NCBI GenBank assembly: GCA_025054875.1
Contig: JANWYS010000002.1
Span: 1 to 64,000 of the forward strand
Direction of reading: 5' to 3'
Source: Cytophagaceae bacterium
GTDB taxonomy: Bacteria; Bacteroidota; Bacteroidia; Cytophagales; Cytophagaceae
Length of the DNA: 64,000 nt
Positions 44,876-56,838 of this stretch are shown in pieces (within the stretch, counting starts at the first letter, position 1; every line of letters starts with the position of its first letter). Position numbers and translations under genes: made by a program. The notes below the pieces were generated by a model. It saw nothing but the letters and a program-made list of their open reading frames with translations, was not told the DNA's origin and ran no database searches.

Positions 44876-46975
44876 TTATCTTATAAAAATTCTACCTGTT
44901 TGTATTTTGTCATGTTCAACTAAGGTATAGCAGTATATGCCCGGTCTAAATTGTGCATCTATGACATGTTCTTTTTCCTGGAGAGTGGCATGAAAAATTT
45001 TTTTTGACGACATATCATACAAAGAAAATTCTATACTTGATTTGAATTCATCGTTTGCTCTGATCCATATTTGATTTTGTGAAGTGAACACCGAAAATTT
45101 TGTTGAGTTAGATTCTGCATCAACATATATAGCTTTGCTGTGCACGGTTTCGTCTATCACTTCTAATTTGTAGTACAGACCTTTGTCTAAATAAGGCATG
45201 AAATCAGTATATTCAAGCGTTACAGGTATATCGCTGTCATATCCTGGTTGTTGGTGATGTATCAATTCATAATCTGTAGCATTGTTGCTTCTATACAAAT
45301 GGAATGATGTGGATTTGGAGAGATGAGATGTCCATAATAAGCGGACTCCTGTTCCTTGAAGGTATTTTCCTGAAAATTCCAGCCAGGCTATCGGTAAAGA
45401 ACAAGTGCCGGGAGTGAGTGCTACCATAGGGCCGGAACCACATGAGCCGGGATTGAAACAAGTAGCAGACGTGCTATATGCCATACGGGCATTGCCGGCT
45501 GCCACATCTACTGTGGGATCGAGTGTGCGTACAGATTGACCGTTGGGCAGAGCATAGTGCATTACTTTACCGCTGTTAATCACATGTCCCAGTCCGTGAG
45601 CGTGGCCGAGTTCATGTAAAGCCACCGACTCAAAGTCGTATTGCGACGAAGAGGGAGCAGCAGGGCCATATTGCCAGGTGAAACCTGTCGCCGGAGGGTT
45701 GGGCTTAAATTGTATATCTACTTCATTAACGCACCAAACAGTATTATGCAGATTACATGCCCCCGTTGCTGCGCCCGAAAAGCGTGAAGTAGCTACTCCC
45801 AACACGCCCGCAGGCAATGTATTGTCGAACAACACACTGTTTATGCCATCTGCCGCATATCCGGCAGTAGTAGTACCGTTTGAAAACCAATTGATATACG
45901 TAGCACATCGCCAGGTTTCTAAAGCGCGCTCAAAAGCGGCAACTGCTGCAGTATTTGTTGAAAATCCGGAGGTGGTATTATATTGAAAATACATACCTCC
46001 GGCACCGTTCATGTTGCGATGGTAGTAACGCTGACGAGTAACTGTACCAAAACTACTGAAAGAGCTATTGATATTAGCATGTGTGTAGGTAACCGTCAAG
46101 TTTGTAGTTGAAGTAAAAGCACCATTTACATTGATAGGCCCTGTGCCGGCTCCCTCAGGTACTTTTACGGTGATGGATGTATTAGACCACGAAACAATAT
46201 CAGATGCAACTGCTGAACTCATATACGTAGCACCACCATCGTCAGCGTTGGTAAAAAACACTGTACCCGGAGTGCTGCCAAAACCACTTCCGGTTATGGT
46301 GATAAAATCTCCGGCTACGATAGTGCCTCCTACCGTAGGGTTCGGACTGAATGAACTTATAGCAGTAATCCTGCCTTTTCGAGGAGTGATTCGTTGTTTT
46401 GTCATTCTTGCTTTAAATATAGCTCCTGAAGGACTTACCGCAGGGCAACCGGTGATTTTGCTGATCTTGTTCAACAGACTTTCTTCAGTTAAAAACGTAT
46501 TTTGGAAATAATCTTTGTATTTACCATTTATGTTTTGAAAAACCCCTTGATTCAAAGCATAAGGCCTGGCCTGTACCCATTCAGGATGAGCTTTTCTGAT
46601 TTCCTTATTATCATTCACTCTTTCATCTTCGTCGAGCATGCACAAATATTCTCTTCCTATTTCCAAGTGTACCGATGGATAAGTAAGTTGTGCTTCATTT
46701 GAAACTACACCTCCATCGGATATGAGAATTATTTTGTCCTTTGCTGAAGGATTTTTTAAATATGCCATTACATCAATGGTGTAAGCCGTGTAAATATTCG
46801 TATGCGCATCGTTCCAATAACATTGTTTGTTTGAAACTTTACCCAATACTATATATGAACATGCAGACACTCGTTCAGCAAAAGAAACAGGATATTGCAT
46901 GCATTGGGAGTAAGCATGATGGCCAATGATGATAATTAAAAAATAAAGCAACCCGATAGCCTGATTCATAATCAT
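44876..46975 (-). CDS. T9SS-secreted zinc metallopeptidase with IPT/TIG domain
   Basis: 699 residues. Signal peptide 1-24. Residues 204-296 form an IPT/TIG domain (AISSFSPNPTVGGTIVAGDF, TITGSGFGSTPGTVFF). The catalytic domain (about 310-490) has HELGHAHGLGH at 454-464, an extended metzincin zinc site with three His and Glu455, and VMHY as the Met-turn (471-474), so matrixin/M10-like activity is likely. Residues 526-625 are fibronectin-like, and the last 80 resemble a T9SS type A sorting domain (FSLYDMSSKKIF, GIYCYTLV). ATG 46969 is an alternative start. Secreted protease, substrate unknown. Confidence 0.88.
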   Translation of the reverse strand: MIMNQAIGLLYFLIIIIGHHAYSQCMQYPVSFAERVSACSYIVLGKVSNKQCYWNDAHTNIYTAYTIDVMAYLKNPSAKDKIILISDGGVVSNEAQLTYPSVHLEIGREYLCMLDEDERVNDNKEIRKAHPEWVQARPYALNQGVFQNINGKYKDYFQNTFLTEESLLNKISKITGCPAVSPSGAIFKARMTKQRITPRKGRITAISSFSPNPTVGGTIVAGDFITITGSGFGSTPGTVFFTNADDGGATYMSSAVASDIVSWSNTSITVKVPEGAGTGPINVNGAFTSTTNLTVTYTHANINSSFSSFGTVTRQRYYHRNMNGAGGMYFQYNTTSGFSTNTAAVAAFERALETWRCATYINWFSNGTTTAGYAADGINSVLFDNTLPAGVLGVATSRFSGAATGACNLHNTVWCVNEVDIQFKPNPPATGFTWQYGPAAPSSSQYDFESVALHELGHAHGLGHVINSGKVMHYALPNGQSVRTLDPTVDVAAGNARMAYSTSATCFNPGSCGSGPMVALTPGTCSLPIAWLEFSGKYLQGTGVRLLWTSHLSKSTSFHLYRSNNATDYELIHHQQPGYDSDIPVTLEYTDFMPYLDKGLYYKLEVIDETVHSKAIYVDAESNSTKFSVFTSQNQIWIRANDEFKSSIEFSLYDMSSKKIFHATLQEKEHVIDAQFRPGIYCYTLVEHDKIQTGRIFIR

Positions 46976-47076
46976 TGTTGCAGAGTTTATATTAATTTAA
47001 GAAAAAATTATTTTGTATAATAGCCCGTCAATGAAGAAATTCATTTTATAATCGCTTATATAAAAAATCAGTTTGA

Positions 47077-49646
<2,570 letters not shown>

Positions 49647-49650
<4 letters not shown>

Positions 49651-50543
49651 ATCCAATCTATATTTTTGGCTAACAAGTTGAGTGTTTGCTGTTCAGGACT
49701 TTCTTCCTGTGGTACATAGTTGTACTCCCAACGAGCCATAGGAGGCATGCTCATCAAAATAGATTCTGTGCGCCCGTTAGTGTCTAAACCGAATTTAGTT
49801 CCTTTATCGTATATTAAATTAAACTCCACATAACGGCTTCTTCGCAAAAGCTGCCAGTTAAGATGATTTTCATTATAAGGCATGTCTTTCTTTCGGTTCA
49901 TAAGTTGAATGTAGGTGGGAGCAAAAATATTTCCCACATCCTTTACGAAATGGAAGAGTTGTAGTTTGTTATGTTTTTCGTCAGCGGTAAGTCTGTCAAA
50001 AAAAATACCACCAACGCCACGGGTTTCGTTTCGGTGCGCCAGAAAAAAATAATCATCAGCCCATTTTTTAAATGAATTGTAGTAAGAAGAGTCGTGAGCA
50101 TCACAAACTTGCTTCAATGCAGAGTGGAACAAACGCGCTTCCTCTTTTTCGATGTAGTGAGGTGTCAGGTCAATACCTCCGCCAAACCACCAGTGACCAT
50201 CACTCATTTCAAAATATCGGGTATTCATATGTATGATGGGACAATGAGGGTTTAGAGGATGTAAAACAATAGATATTCCAGTAGCATAAAATTCGGCGGG
50301 AGGAAGCTGTAAGGCTTTTAAAATTTTTTCAGGCATTTCGCCATGCACAGCTGAGAAGTTCACACCACCTTTTTCGATGTAGCGTCCATTTCTGAGAGCG
50401 TTCGAACATCCACCTCCACCTTGCTCCCTTTGCCATACATCCTGAACTATTTCTACTTTCGTGTCGAAATTCGTGAGTGCGTTGCAAATGTTTGTCTGTA
50501 AAGTTTTAAACCATTCTTCAATTTCATTTTTATTTACTGTCAT
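49647..50543 (-). CDS. hemF: Oxygen-dependent coproporphyrinogen III oxidase
   Basis: 298 residues from ATG 50543 (GTG 50549 possible). Conserved segments: GGGCSNALRNGRYIEKGGVNFS, NPHCPIIHMNTRYF, WWFGGGIDLTPHY, HRNETRGVGGIFFD and LLRRSRYVEFNLIYDKGTKFGL. It decarboxylates coproporphyrinogen III to protoporphyrinogen IX with molecular oxygen in heme synthesis, indicating an aerobic lifestyle. It ends in an ATGA overlap with the PAP2 gene, and follows the TamL-like gene by 12 bp, so the three may be one operon. Confidence 0.97.
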
Positions 50544-50555
50544 AATCACAGAAGT

Positions 50556-53003
50556 TTAAAAAGGGTAACCAATTCCTATGTTAAAAGCAGTGTTCATGAG
50601 TTTAAATTCTTGAATAAGCCTTTGTCCATAAGGCTTTGCCGGATCTATGATTTTCTGTGCCAAATCCAGGCGAATAATCAAAAAAGAAAAATCCAGGCGA
50701 ATACCGAAACCCGCTCCTACTGCTATATCTGCCATGGATTTCAGATATCGAAATTCGGAACCTGGCCGGGTAGTATCTTTAATAGTCCAAACATTACCGG
50801 CATCTACAAACAATGCACCATCAAAGAATTTGATGATGTCAAATCGGTATTCTGCATTAGCCTCCATGAGGATGTCGCCGGGTTGCTCAAACAGGTATTC
50901 CTTACCCTGTGTGGTATCCTTATAAGTACCGGGCCCGAGGCGGCGTGGTTTCCATGCCCGTATACTGTTGCCTCCTCCACTGAAAAAATATTTTTCATAG
51001 GGCAGAGACGTTAATCCGGATTTCAGTGAAACTCCGAAAGGCCTTACCAACCCTGTATTGATACGTAGTACAAAAGTATTTTTTTTGCCTGCCGGAAAAT
51101 AAATGCGGCCGTCAAAGCCTATCCTGAAAAATTCAAAGTATTGTTTATTAAAAAGTAAGTTACTGTCTTGAGCAGAGGCAGGTGAAAACATGTTTCCCGC
51201 TATACTGGGCACCAAGCCTCCGATTTCTATGGTTGGTCTCAAAAACCAGGTTCTTTTACCATACGTGATATCATGATTGTTGAACACATATGCTGCATGA
51301 AAACTGGTAACAATAGAAGGTTTAAAGCTAAGATATAAATTACTGCCACGGCTGCGAAGATTTTGCAAAAAATCATCAAACAACGGTGATACTTTCGAGC
51401 CTATGATATTAACATCTATCGGGGTGATGAACAGATGCGAATACGAATCTAAATCAAAGCTGTAAGATACCTGGGCTTTTAAATTTTCTCTTTTGTATTC
51501 TTGCCGGCTCACGTTATTGTAACCCACCAGCATTTTTACCTTAGGGTTGTAATCAGAAACTTTGTCCCTGAATCGGGATGGGATAAGAAGTTGGGGTAAT
51601 GTAACGGATGCATTAGCGCCAAATTCTTTTGTATAATAAACATTTTTATCTGTAATACTGGGTTGGCCGTCTATTGAATAACGCAAACTATACTCTGTAA
51701 TATCAAGTGCATTAAACAGATTTCTCTGCTTTAGGGCTATGGTAAAAAAAGGACCCGGAACCCATGCTTGTCCTATACTGAGGCCATATTCCTGGCTGAG
51801 TTGCATACGACTCATGGGGCTGGTGTTGATAAAAGCTCTCAAATAATTATTACTCGTGTCGGGATATTTTTCGAAATTGATATTTACAAATTTAAAAATA
51901 TCCAATGCTCCTAAAAGCCGCTGTGTGTGCTGTATTTTCGACTGACTGTAAATATCCATCGGGCGAGTGCGTATTTTGTAATCGAGCAGTTTACGCAGAT
52001 AATTTTTTTTCAAGTAAGTATATCGGATACGGCCGTAATCAAAAGTATCGCGAGAAAATTTCCGGGCATATTCAATACCGACATCCAAGTTGAAATACAT
52101 TTCTTTAAGCCGATAAATCTTATGATTTCCTGATGGTGGATTTTGAATGTGTACAGTTATATTTACTGAATCTCTTATGGTATCCAATTCAAAATATATA
52201 AACTGCCTGTTGAAATCAAAATACCCATTGTCTTTCATTAGCTTGTAAAGCCGCTCTCGTTCATTGGTTAATTTCTCAGCTTCATACTGTTCATTTTTTT
52301 TGATGAGCATTTTAGCTCTCTCTTTATTTACCAGATTGAAAATGGCCGTGTCTTCTATGATAAATTCGATTTGGTTTACCGTGCAAGGTAATCCTGCTTG
52401 AATGTAGTAAGTAGTTTTTATACGTTTTTTTTTCAAAGTATCTGTCTTAACAAAGACCTGATTTTTAAAATAACCCTTAGAGAATAGATATGTACTGAGT
52501 TGACCTGCAGAGTATGACGTCTTTGAAGAGTCGTATATTACAGGAGGCTCACCCATAGTGCGCATGAACAGATTGCCTTCTTGCTTTTTGGTATATAGCT
52601 TGCTCAATTTTTTTTCTCTTTGTTTCAAAATTTTTTTTTGCTTTTGCGGATGTTTTTGGGATAGGTATACAGAATCGTATTTCAGCAAAAGATGATCAAT
52701 ATCTTTTTGTATTTCTACAGTATCATAAAAACTTTTCCCTAAAAAGTATAAAGAAAGAGGAATCGGCTTATGCAAAATTTTTTTATTGGGTTTCTGTTGG
52801 ATGTAAGAGGCAAGATTAGCTTCTTCGCCCTTGGGGGCACCTTTTATAGAGTTGTACCAAACCAGGTATTCATTTTTTTTTAAATGCTGATGTACGGAAC
52901 AACTTGATGTAAGCAAGATTGTACTCAAGAAAATAAAAACGTAATATGTACTGCTTAATTTGTTTAAACTAATGATCTCCCGTAGTGAACTTAAATTTGT
53001 CAA
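50556..53003 (-). CDS. tamL: TamL-like outer-membrane lipoprotein (BamA/TamA family)
   Basis: About 815 residues. A lipoprotein signal (STYYVFIFLSTILLTSSC) gives an acylated Cys, which with a BamA-type barrel marks TamL, the Bacteroidota counterpart of TamA. POTRA-like domains span about 165-330 (QVFVKTDTLKKKRIKTTYYI, HKIYRLKEMYFNLD); the barrel fills the C-terminal half, ending FNIGIGYPF. GGGNSIRAWKPRRLGPG is the conserved barrel lid motif. No ATG precedes the signal peptide; TTG 53003 or TTG 53033 must serve, both inside the divergent methyltransferase gene. The partner TamB is not in view. Confidence 0.85.
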   Translation of the reverse strand: MTNLSSLREIISLNKLSSTYYVFIFLSTILLTSSCSVHQHLKKNEYLVWYNSIKGAPKGEEANLASYIQQKPNKKILHKPIPLSLYFLGKSFYDTVEIQKDIDHLLLKYDSVYLSQKHPQKQKKILKQREKKLSKLYTKKQEGNLFMRTMGEPPVIYDSSKTSYSAGQLSTYLFSKGYFKNQVFVKTDTLKKKRIKTTYYIQAGLPCTVNQIEFIIEDTAIFNLVNKERAKMLIKKNEQYEAEKLTNERERLYKLMKDNGYFDFNRQFIYFELDTIRDSVNITVHIQNPPSGNHKIYRLKEMYFNLDVGIEYARKFSRDTFDYGRIRYTYLKKNYLRKLLDYKIRTRPMDIYSQSKIQHTQRLLGALDIFKFVNINFEKYPDTSNNYLRAFINTSPMSRMQLSQEYGLSIGQAWVPGPFFTIALKQRNLFNALDITEYSLRYSIDGQPSITDKNVYYTKEFGANASVTLPQLLIPSRFRDKVSDYNPKVKMLVGYNNVSRQEYKRENLKAQVSYSFDLDSYSHLFITPIDVNIIGSKVSPLFDDFLQNLRSRGSNLYLSFKPSIVTSFHAAYVFNNHDITYGKRTWFLRPTIEIGGLVPSIAGNMFSPASAQDSNLLFNKQYFEFFRIGFDGRIYFPAGKKNTFVLRINTGLVRPFGVSLKSGLTSLPYEKYFFSGGGNSIRAWKPRRLGPGTYKDTTQGKEYLFEQPGDILMEANAEYRFDIIKFFDGALFVDAGNVWTIKDTTRPGSEFRYLKSMADIAVGAGFGIRLDFSFLIIRLDLAQKIIDPAKPYGQRLIQEFKLMNTAFNIGIGYPF

Positions 53004-53721
53004 ATCTCTGCATTTAAAGAAATATCGTAACAAGTATAAAAAATTTTTGACAGAAGGTAGAAAAAGTGTAATTGAAGTTTTACAATCGGATTACCGCGTA
53101 GAAGTTGTGTTTTGCAACAAATCTTTAGCAGATGAAATAAACACGTACGCAAAAAAAAGAACAATCAGAGTGGAGGAAGTAAGCGAAGCTCAACTTAATG
53201 AGATGAGTCACTTCAAGCACAACAACGCTTGTATGGCCATTGTTGAAATGAAAGATAATGAAAAGTTGAAAATTGAAGAGAATGAATTTTTGGTATTGTT
53301 AGATAGAATAAGCGACCCAGGCAACCTGGGAACAATAATACGCATATGCGATTGGTACAGTATAAATAAAATTGTATGTTCAAACGATACCGCCGAATTC
53401 TACAACCCCAAAGTCATATCAGCCTCTATGGGTTCATTTACTCGTGTGCGTACGTATTATACCGATTTAGAAGAATATCTTCGCTCGATAAACGTTCCGG
53501 TGTATGGCGCATGCCTGATGGGCAAAAATATTCATCATATTGCATTCAGCTCTTCCGGAATATTGATAATTGGAAATGAATCGCAAGGAATATCGAAAGC
53601 ATTAAGCAAGTACATAACAGAAAAAATTTCTATTCCCAAATATGGAGGAGCAGAGTCGCTGAATGCTGCTGTAGCAACCGGCATAATATGCGATTGCATA
53701 ATGAGCAAAGTAAAAAAATAA
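52972..53721 (+). CDS. rlmB: TrmH/SpoU-family RNA 2'-O-methyltransferase (RlmB-like)
   Basis: 249 residues from ATG 52972. N-terminal SpoU substrate-binding domain (KKFLTEGRKSVIEVLQ) and the trefoil-knot catalytic domain with motif 1 DRISDPGNLGTIIRICDW, motif 2 IIGNESQGIS and motif 3 IPKYGGAESLNAAVATGIICDCI. It methylates ribose on rRNA or tRNA; RlmB at 23S G2251 is the likeliest, but TrmH-like tRNA activity is possible. Its 5' end overlaps the start region of the divergent TamL-like gene. Confidence 0.88.
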   Translation: MISRSELKFVKSLHLKKYRNKYKKFLTEGRKSVIEVLQSDYRVEVVFCNKSLADEINTYAKKRTIRVEEVSEAQLNEMSHFKHNNACMAIVEMKDNEKLKIEENEFLVLLDRISDPGNLGTIIRICDWYSINKIVCSNDTAEFYNPKVISASMGSFTRVRTYYTDLEEYLRSINVPVYGACLMGKNIHHIAFSSSGILIIGNESQGISKALSKYITEKISIPKYGGAESLNAAVATGIICDCIMSKVKK

Positions 53722-53886
53722 AACCAAATTAATCCTCATTGTATTAACTCCGACTCATGCATTAGAGATATTCCTGTCAGCAATCCGAAAAGCATCTGCA
53801 TATTTTGATATGCTCTGCATTATGGCAAAACTACATTTACATTCAAGCGACAATCTCAGATAAAACTATACATAAATTTGCCATGC

Positions 53887-54708
53887 TCAAGGCATCACAC
53901 TGCTTTTTATCCAGGATTTAAGAAACCTTTGGTCGGTTTTATCATATATAGAATTAACAAATCCCACTAATTCGGATTCAATTTCCTGGTCAGTTTTCCC
54001 CATTTCTTTGTAAATGTTTTTTTGAATGATGAGATTATCCTTCAATTTTTTTTCATCAATAAAGTTGAGTTTAAAAGTAGTTTCGATCTCACGTGTGTTG
54101 TTGGTGAGGTCTACTAAAAATATTTTTACGGAATCAACTTTATTCATATCGTAAGGTTGGTTGTTGGGAGCTGTAAAATGTTTTGAGCGATCAACAATAA
54201 TTTTATTGTTTTCAGGAATCAATTTGCGTGTTTGAAGTTGTCCGTTTACTCGATACTGAAGTTCCAGATATTTTTGGTCGGTGAATGCATAATGATCACA
54301 GTTAATGGAAGTTTCAATTCTTTGACCTATGATGTTGAAGTTTTTATCTCCAAAATAAGTAGAAGCCTTTACAGGGCCGCTTTGGCGATAGCTGCTGAGA
54401 TGTCCGGACGATTTCATGGGCATTAAAGAATTGTTTGCAAATGCGACAAATTCGTTAGGACTTGCTTTGGGGTTTTGTTTCAATGTATATTTTCCCTTGG
54501 GCCCCATCACTACGACAGAAGCATTTTTGTCAGAAAATTTCAGTTGGTCCTGATTGGTGATTTTATCCCCTACTTTAAGAGATTTACCGGTAGCTTTAGT
54601 GATGACATTGCCCATCACGTGCAACACCCAATAGGTTTCCGTAGTCTGAGCAATACTCAAAAAGCTCAAATTGATGAGGGCAACAATGATGATGATACAC
54701 TTTTTCAT
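53887..54708 (-). CDS. Secreted hypothetical protein, beta-rich
   Basis: 273 residues from ATG 54708 (MKKCIIIIVALINLSFLSIAQ); the 19 extra upstream residues are not a better start. Signal peptide 1-20. Residues 30-80 (HVMGNVITKATGKSLKVGDKITNQDQLKFSDKNA) resemble the N-terminal strand cluster of FecR/BatD-like exported proteins, followed by KGKYTLKQNPK. The C-terminal third is helical (EIESELVGFVNSIYDKTDQRFL). No family recognised with certainty. It is periplasmic or surface-exposed, monocistronic. Confidence 0.72.
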   Translation of the reverse strand: MKKCIIIIVALINLSFLSIAQTTETYWVLHVMGNVITKATGKSLKVGDKITNQDQLKFSDKNASVVVMGPKGKYTLKQNPKASPNEFVAFANNSLMPMKSSGHLSSYRQSGPVKASTYFGDKNFNIIGQRIETSINCDHYAFTDQKYLELQYRVNGQLQTRKLIPENNKIIVDRSKHFTAPNNQPYDMNKVDSVKIFLVDLTNNTREIETTFKLNFIDEKKLKDNLIIQKNIYKEMGKTDQEIESELVGFVNSIYDKTDQRFLKSWIKSSVMP

Positions 54709-54911
54709 ATAACTTAGTGAAAATTTATGATTCATAAACTTACAAAAGGTAAAGGATGTTTGCACATAAACTTAAATAATAATTTTTAAATCCTAAAAAA
54801 TAAATGAAGTCTATCAAGTGAATTTGTTGTAGCGTATAAAATGACAACTTTTCGTAACGAAGCATAATGTTGTACCATGATGAAGGGTAAAACCTGAATT
54901 GGCTCTACCAA

Positions 54912-54954
54912 TGATAAAAAATACATACCCCTGGCATATTCAGATCAGGGGTAT
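54912..54954 (-). terminator. Rho-independent terminator of the GAF gene
   Basis: ATACCCCTG (54925-54933) pairs with CAGGGGTAT (54946-54954) over a 12-nt loop, 15 bp past the GAF stop; the minus strand continues GTATTTTTTATC. Confidence 0.8.
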
Positions 54955-54968
54955 AATGATTTCACTAA

Positions 54969-55745
54969 CTAAACTGATTCCAATTTTTTTGTTTTTTGTG
55001 CCTCTATGGCAATAGCTACTATGTTACCCATCAAATAAGCGAAGTTTTCTTCATCTTTTGTCCATTTGCGCATGGGGCCTACATGCTCATGGCACACTAC
55101 GCCAACCATTTTTCCATCTGCCCAAATGGGAATATCGAGCATTGAATTTATGCCCAGAGGCTTCAGATAACTATCAGAAAACTCACATGTGCGTGGGTCT
55201 GTATGTGCGTCATTTGCTGATAAGGTTCTTTCACTTTGTATAGACGCAAAATATTTTGGATAATCACGAGCCATCAGTTTGTATCCTTTCTGATGCTCTC
55301 GCGAAGATCGTATGAATAGGTCGTAACATTCGATCAGAGTTCTTCCTTCGTCGTACAACCATATGCTGGCACGTTCAATGTCAATAGCATCAACTATAGA
55401 TTCTGTAATTCGTTTGCAAGTTGCTTCCAAACTGCCTAAAAACAATGAACGTTGTGCAGTCAAGTCTGAGAAAATACTTATATGTTTTCTGAGATAGTTT
55501 ACATTGCCTGTACTTTCATCAGTATACGTATCTTTGGTTTTGCCGGTCAAAGAGCTGCTCTGTCCTTCAAATTCTTTGACTATAATTTTCATACAATCTT
55601 CAAACATTTTTACTGTTTCCGGATCATCAGGCATAGAACTGGCTTGTATGGAAGTAATTTTAGTTAGCACCGATAGCCGGGTGCGTGCTTTTACTCCACC
55701 TATATCTGCGGCCTTAAGGTAAAATGAGTACAATACATCAGCCAT
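54969..55745 (-). CDS. GAF-domain protein
   Basis: 258 residues, no signal peptide or membrane segment. An N-terminal helical part (1-95) with conserved LTKITSIQASSMPDDPETVK precedes a GAF domain (about 100-250): ITESIVDAIDIERASIWLYDEG, SMLDIPIWADGKMVGVVCHEHVGP, WTKDEENFAYLMGNIVAIAIEA. GAF domains bind small ligands or bilins; there is no output domain, so it probably works through a partner. Monocistronic with a strong terminator. Confidence 0.88.
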   Translation of the reverse strand: MADVLYSFYLKAADIGGVKARTRLSVLTKITSIQASSMPDDPETVKMFEDCMKIIVKEFEGQSSSLTGKTKDTYTDESTGNVNYLRKHISIFSDLTAQRSLFLGSLEATCKRITESIVDAIDIERASIWLYDEGRTLIECYDLFIRSSREHQKGYKLMARDYPKYFASIQSERTLSANDAHTDPRTCEFSDSYLKPLGINSMLDIPIWADGKMVGVVCHEHVGPMRKWTKDEENFAYLMGNIVAIAIEAQKTKKLESV

Positions 55746-56179
55746 AATATTATTGTTTTAATTGCTGAGGTTATACGAAAAAGCAAAAAGTAAGTTTTTG
55801 AAATTTAGCTAATCAATTAAACAATTCTTCTTTTTTTTATTTAAATAAAATTTTACTTAGAAAGTTTGCATTGTTGAGGTCTCAATCTACGTTATTTAAA
55901 CAGCTATATTGAAATTGCCGGCAACAAAATACTTTTAACCATATTCCACATCAGCGGAAAAAATGTGACGATATATTTTTTATGTTGGGCGCGCCCAACA
56001 CAAAAAAACATCTCTCACCATACTTTGTCGCAAATGCGGAATACGGATTTATGCTTTCTTGCCACTTTTTTGTCAGCACATCCACTATTCGCCATACTAC
56101 GGGTTGGGGAACTCTTTTGCTTTAGAATATACAGACTTGTCAGGTTTTATGTGTGTTTTTCGGGAAGAGCTGATATGCT
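55746..56179. other. Intergenic with long palindrome
   Basis: 434 bp, no credible gene. 55976-56007 is a long palindrome. The rest is AT-rich and unremarkable. Confidence 0.5.
55976..56007. repeat. Long palindrome, solo GGGCGCGCCC element
   Basis: TGTTGGGCGCGCCCAACA (55983-56000) is a perfect 18-bp palindrome, extended by TTTTT..TAT and ACAAAAAA arms with one mismatch to 32 bp. Its centre equals the first 10 bases of the 108-bp repeat, and the left T-tract plus TGTT also matches copies 1 and 3. The T/A arms give it the form of a bidirectional terminator. Confidence 0.8.
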
Positions 56180-56551
56180 TCAGTATCCGTTTGGGGGATA
56201 AGGTTGAGCTTTCATGCCGGATATCACCTGTCCTTGCTTCATCATAAATCTGGTGTATTCTCTGTCCATCATCTTATTTACTACATCGGCCAAGGCTTCG
56301 CTCACAGGTATAGATTGTACGTTGTAGTATATTTCTTTTCCATAGTAATCATATATCCATACTTCAAGTGTTTTAAAAAACTGATCATAGCCTCCCATGT
56401 CGCTTATTTTCCCCTCACCACGGATAGGGAAAACTATGATGTGTTGTTTCTGATTTCCTATATCATAAACCACTACAGGATATTGAGCGGCCAAATATTC
56501 TGACAATAAGAGAAACACTATGGACAATATGATGGGTTTTGCAGGCAACAT
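56180..56551 (-). CDS. Small exported hypothetical protein
   Basis: 123 residues from ATG 56551 (MLPAKPIILSIVFLLLSEYLAAQ, a signal peptide cut after AAQ). The mature part holds VVVYDIGNQKQHIIVFPIRGEGK and EVWIYDYYGKEIYY, then a basic, Met-rich tail (MMDREYTRFMMKQGQVISGMK). No family recognised. It lies 42 bp past the DUF2905 stop and may share its transcript. Confidence 0.65.
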   Translation of the reverse strand: MLPAKPIILSIVFLLLSEYLAAQYPVVVYDIGNQKQHIIVFPIRGEGKISDMGGYDQFFKTLEVWIYDYYGKEIYYNVQSIPVSEALADVVNKMMDREYTRFMMKQGQVISGMKAQPYPPNGY

Positions 56552-56593
56552 ATTTTCAATGTAATAATTTTTATTATCAGTATACACATAGCC

Positions 56594-56821
56594 TTACATG
56601 AATTTTCTGATAATATACATGATGAGTGAAAGCATGATGCTGAGAAGGATACTGGTGGTAATGGGAAAATAAAATGAGCTGTTTTCGCCTTTGATGTATA
56701 TATCGCCCGGCAGTTTTCCGAGCAAAGGTATTTTGTTGAAGTAAATCAATACCACACCAGCTGCTACACTGACGATGCCTATTACGATAAGCAGTTTACC
56801 TAGTCCTGATAAATCATTCAT
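56594..56821 (-). CDS. DUF2905-family membrane protein
   Basis: 75 residues with two membrane helices (about 9-28 and 50-72) around the family motif KIPLLGKLPGDIYIKGENSSFYFPIT. Function unknown; the family is widespread and often adjacent to RNA or Holliday-junction genes. It diverges from the RsmI-like gene across 17 bp. Confidence 0.92.
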   Translation of the reverse strand: MNDLSGLGKLLIVIGIVSVAAGVVLIYFNKIPLLGKLPGDIYIKGENSSFYFPITTSILLSIMLSLIMYIIRKFM

Positions 56822-56838
56822 AAGTTCTATATTTGTTT

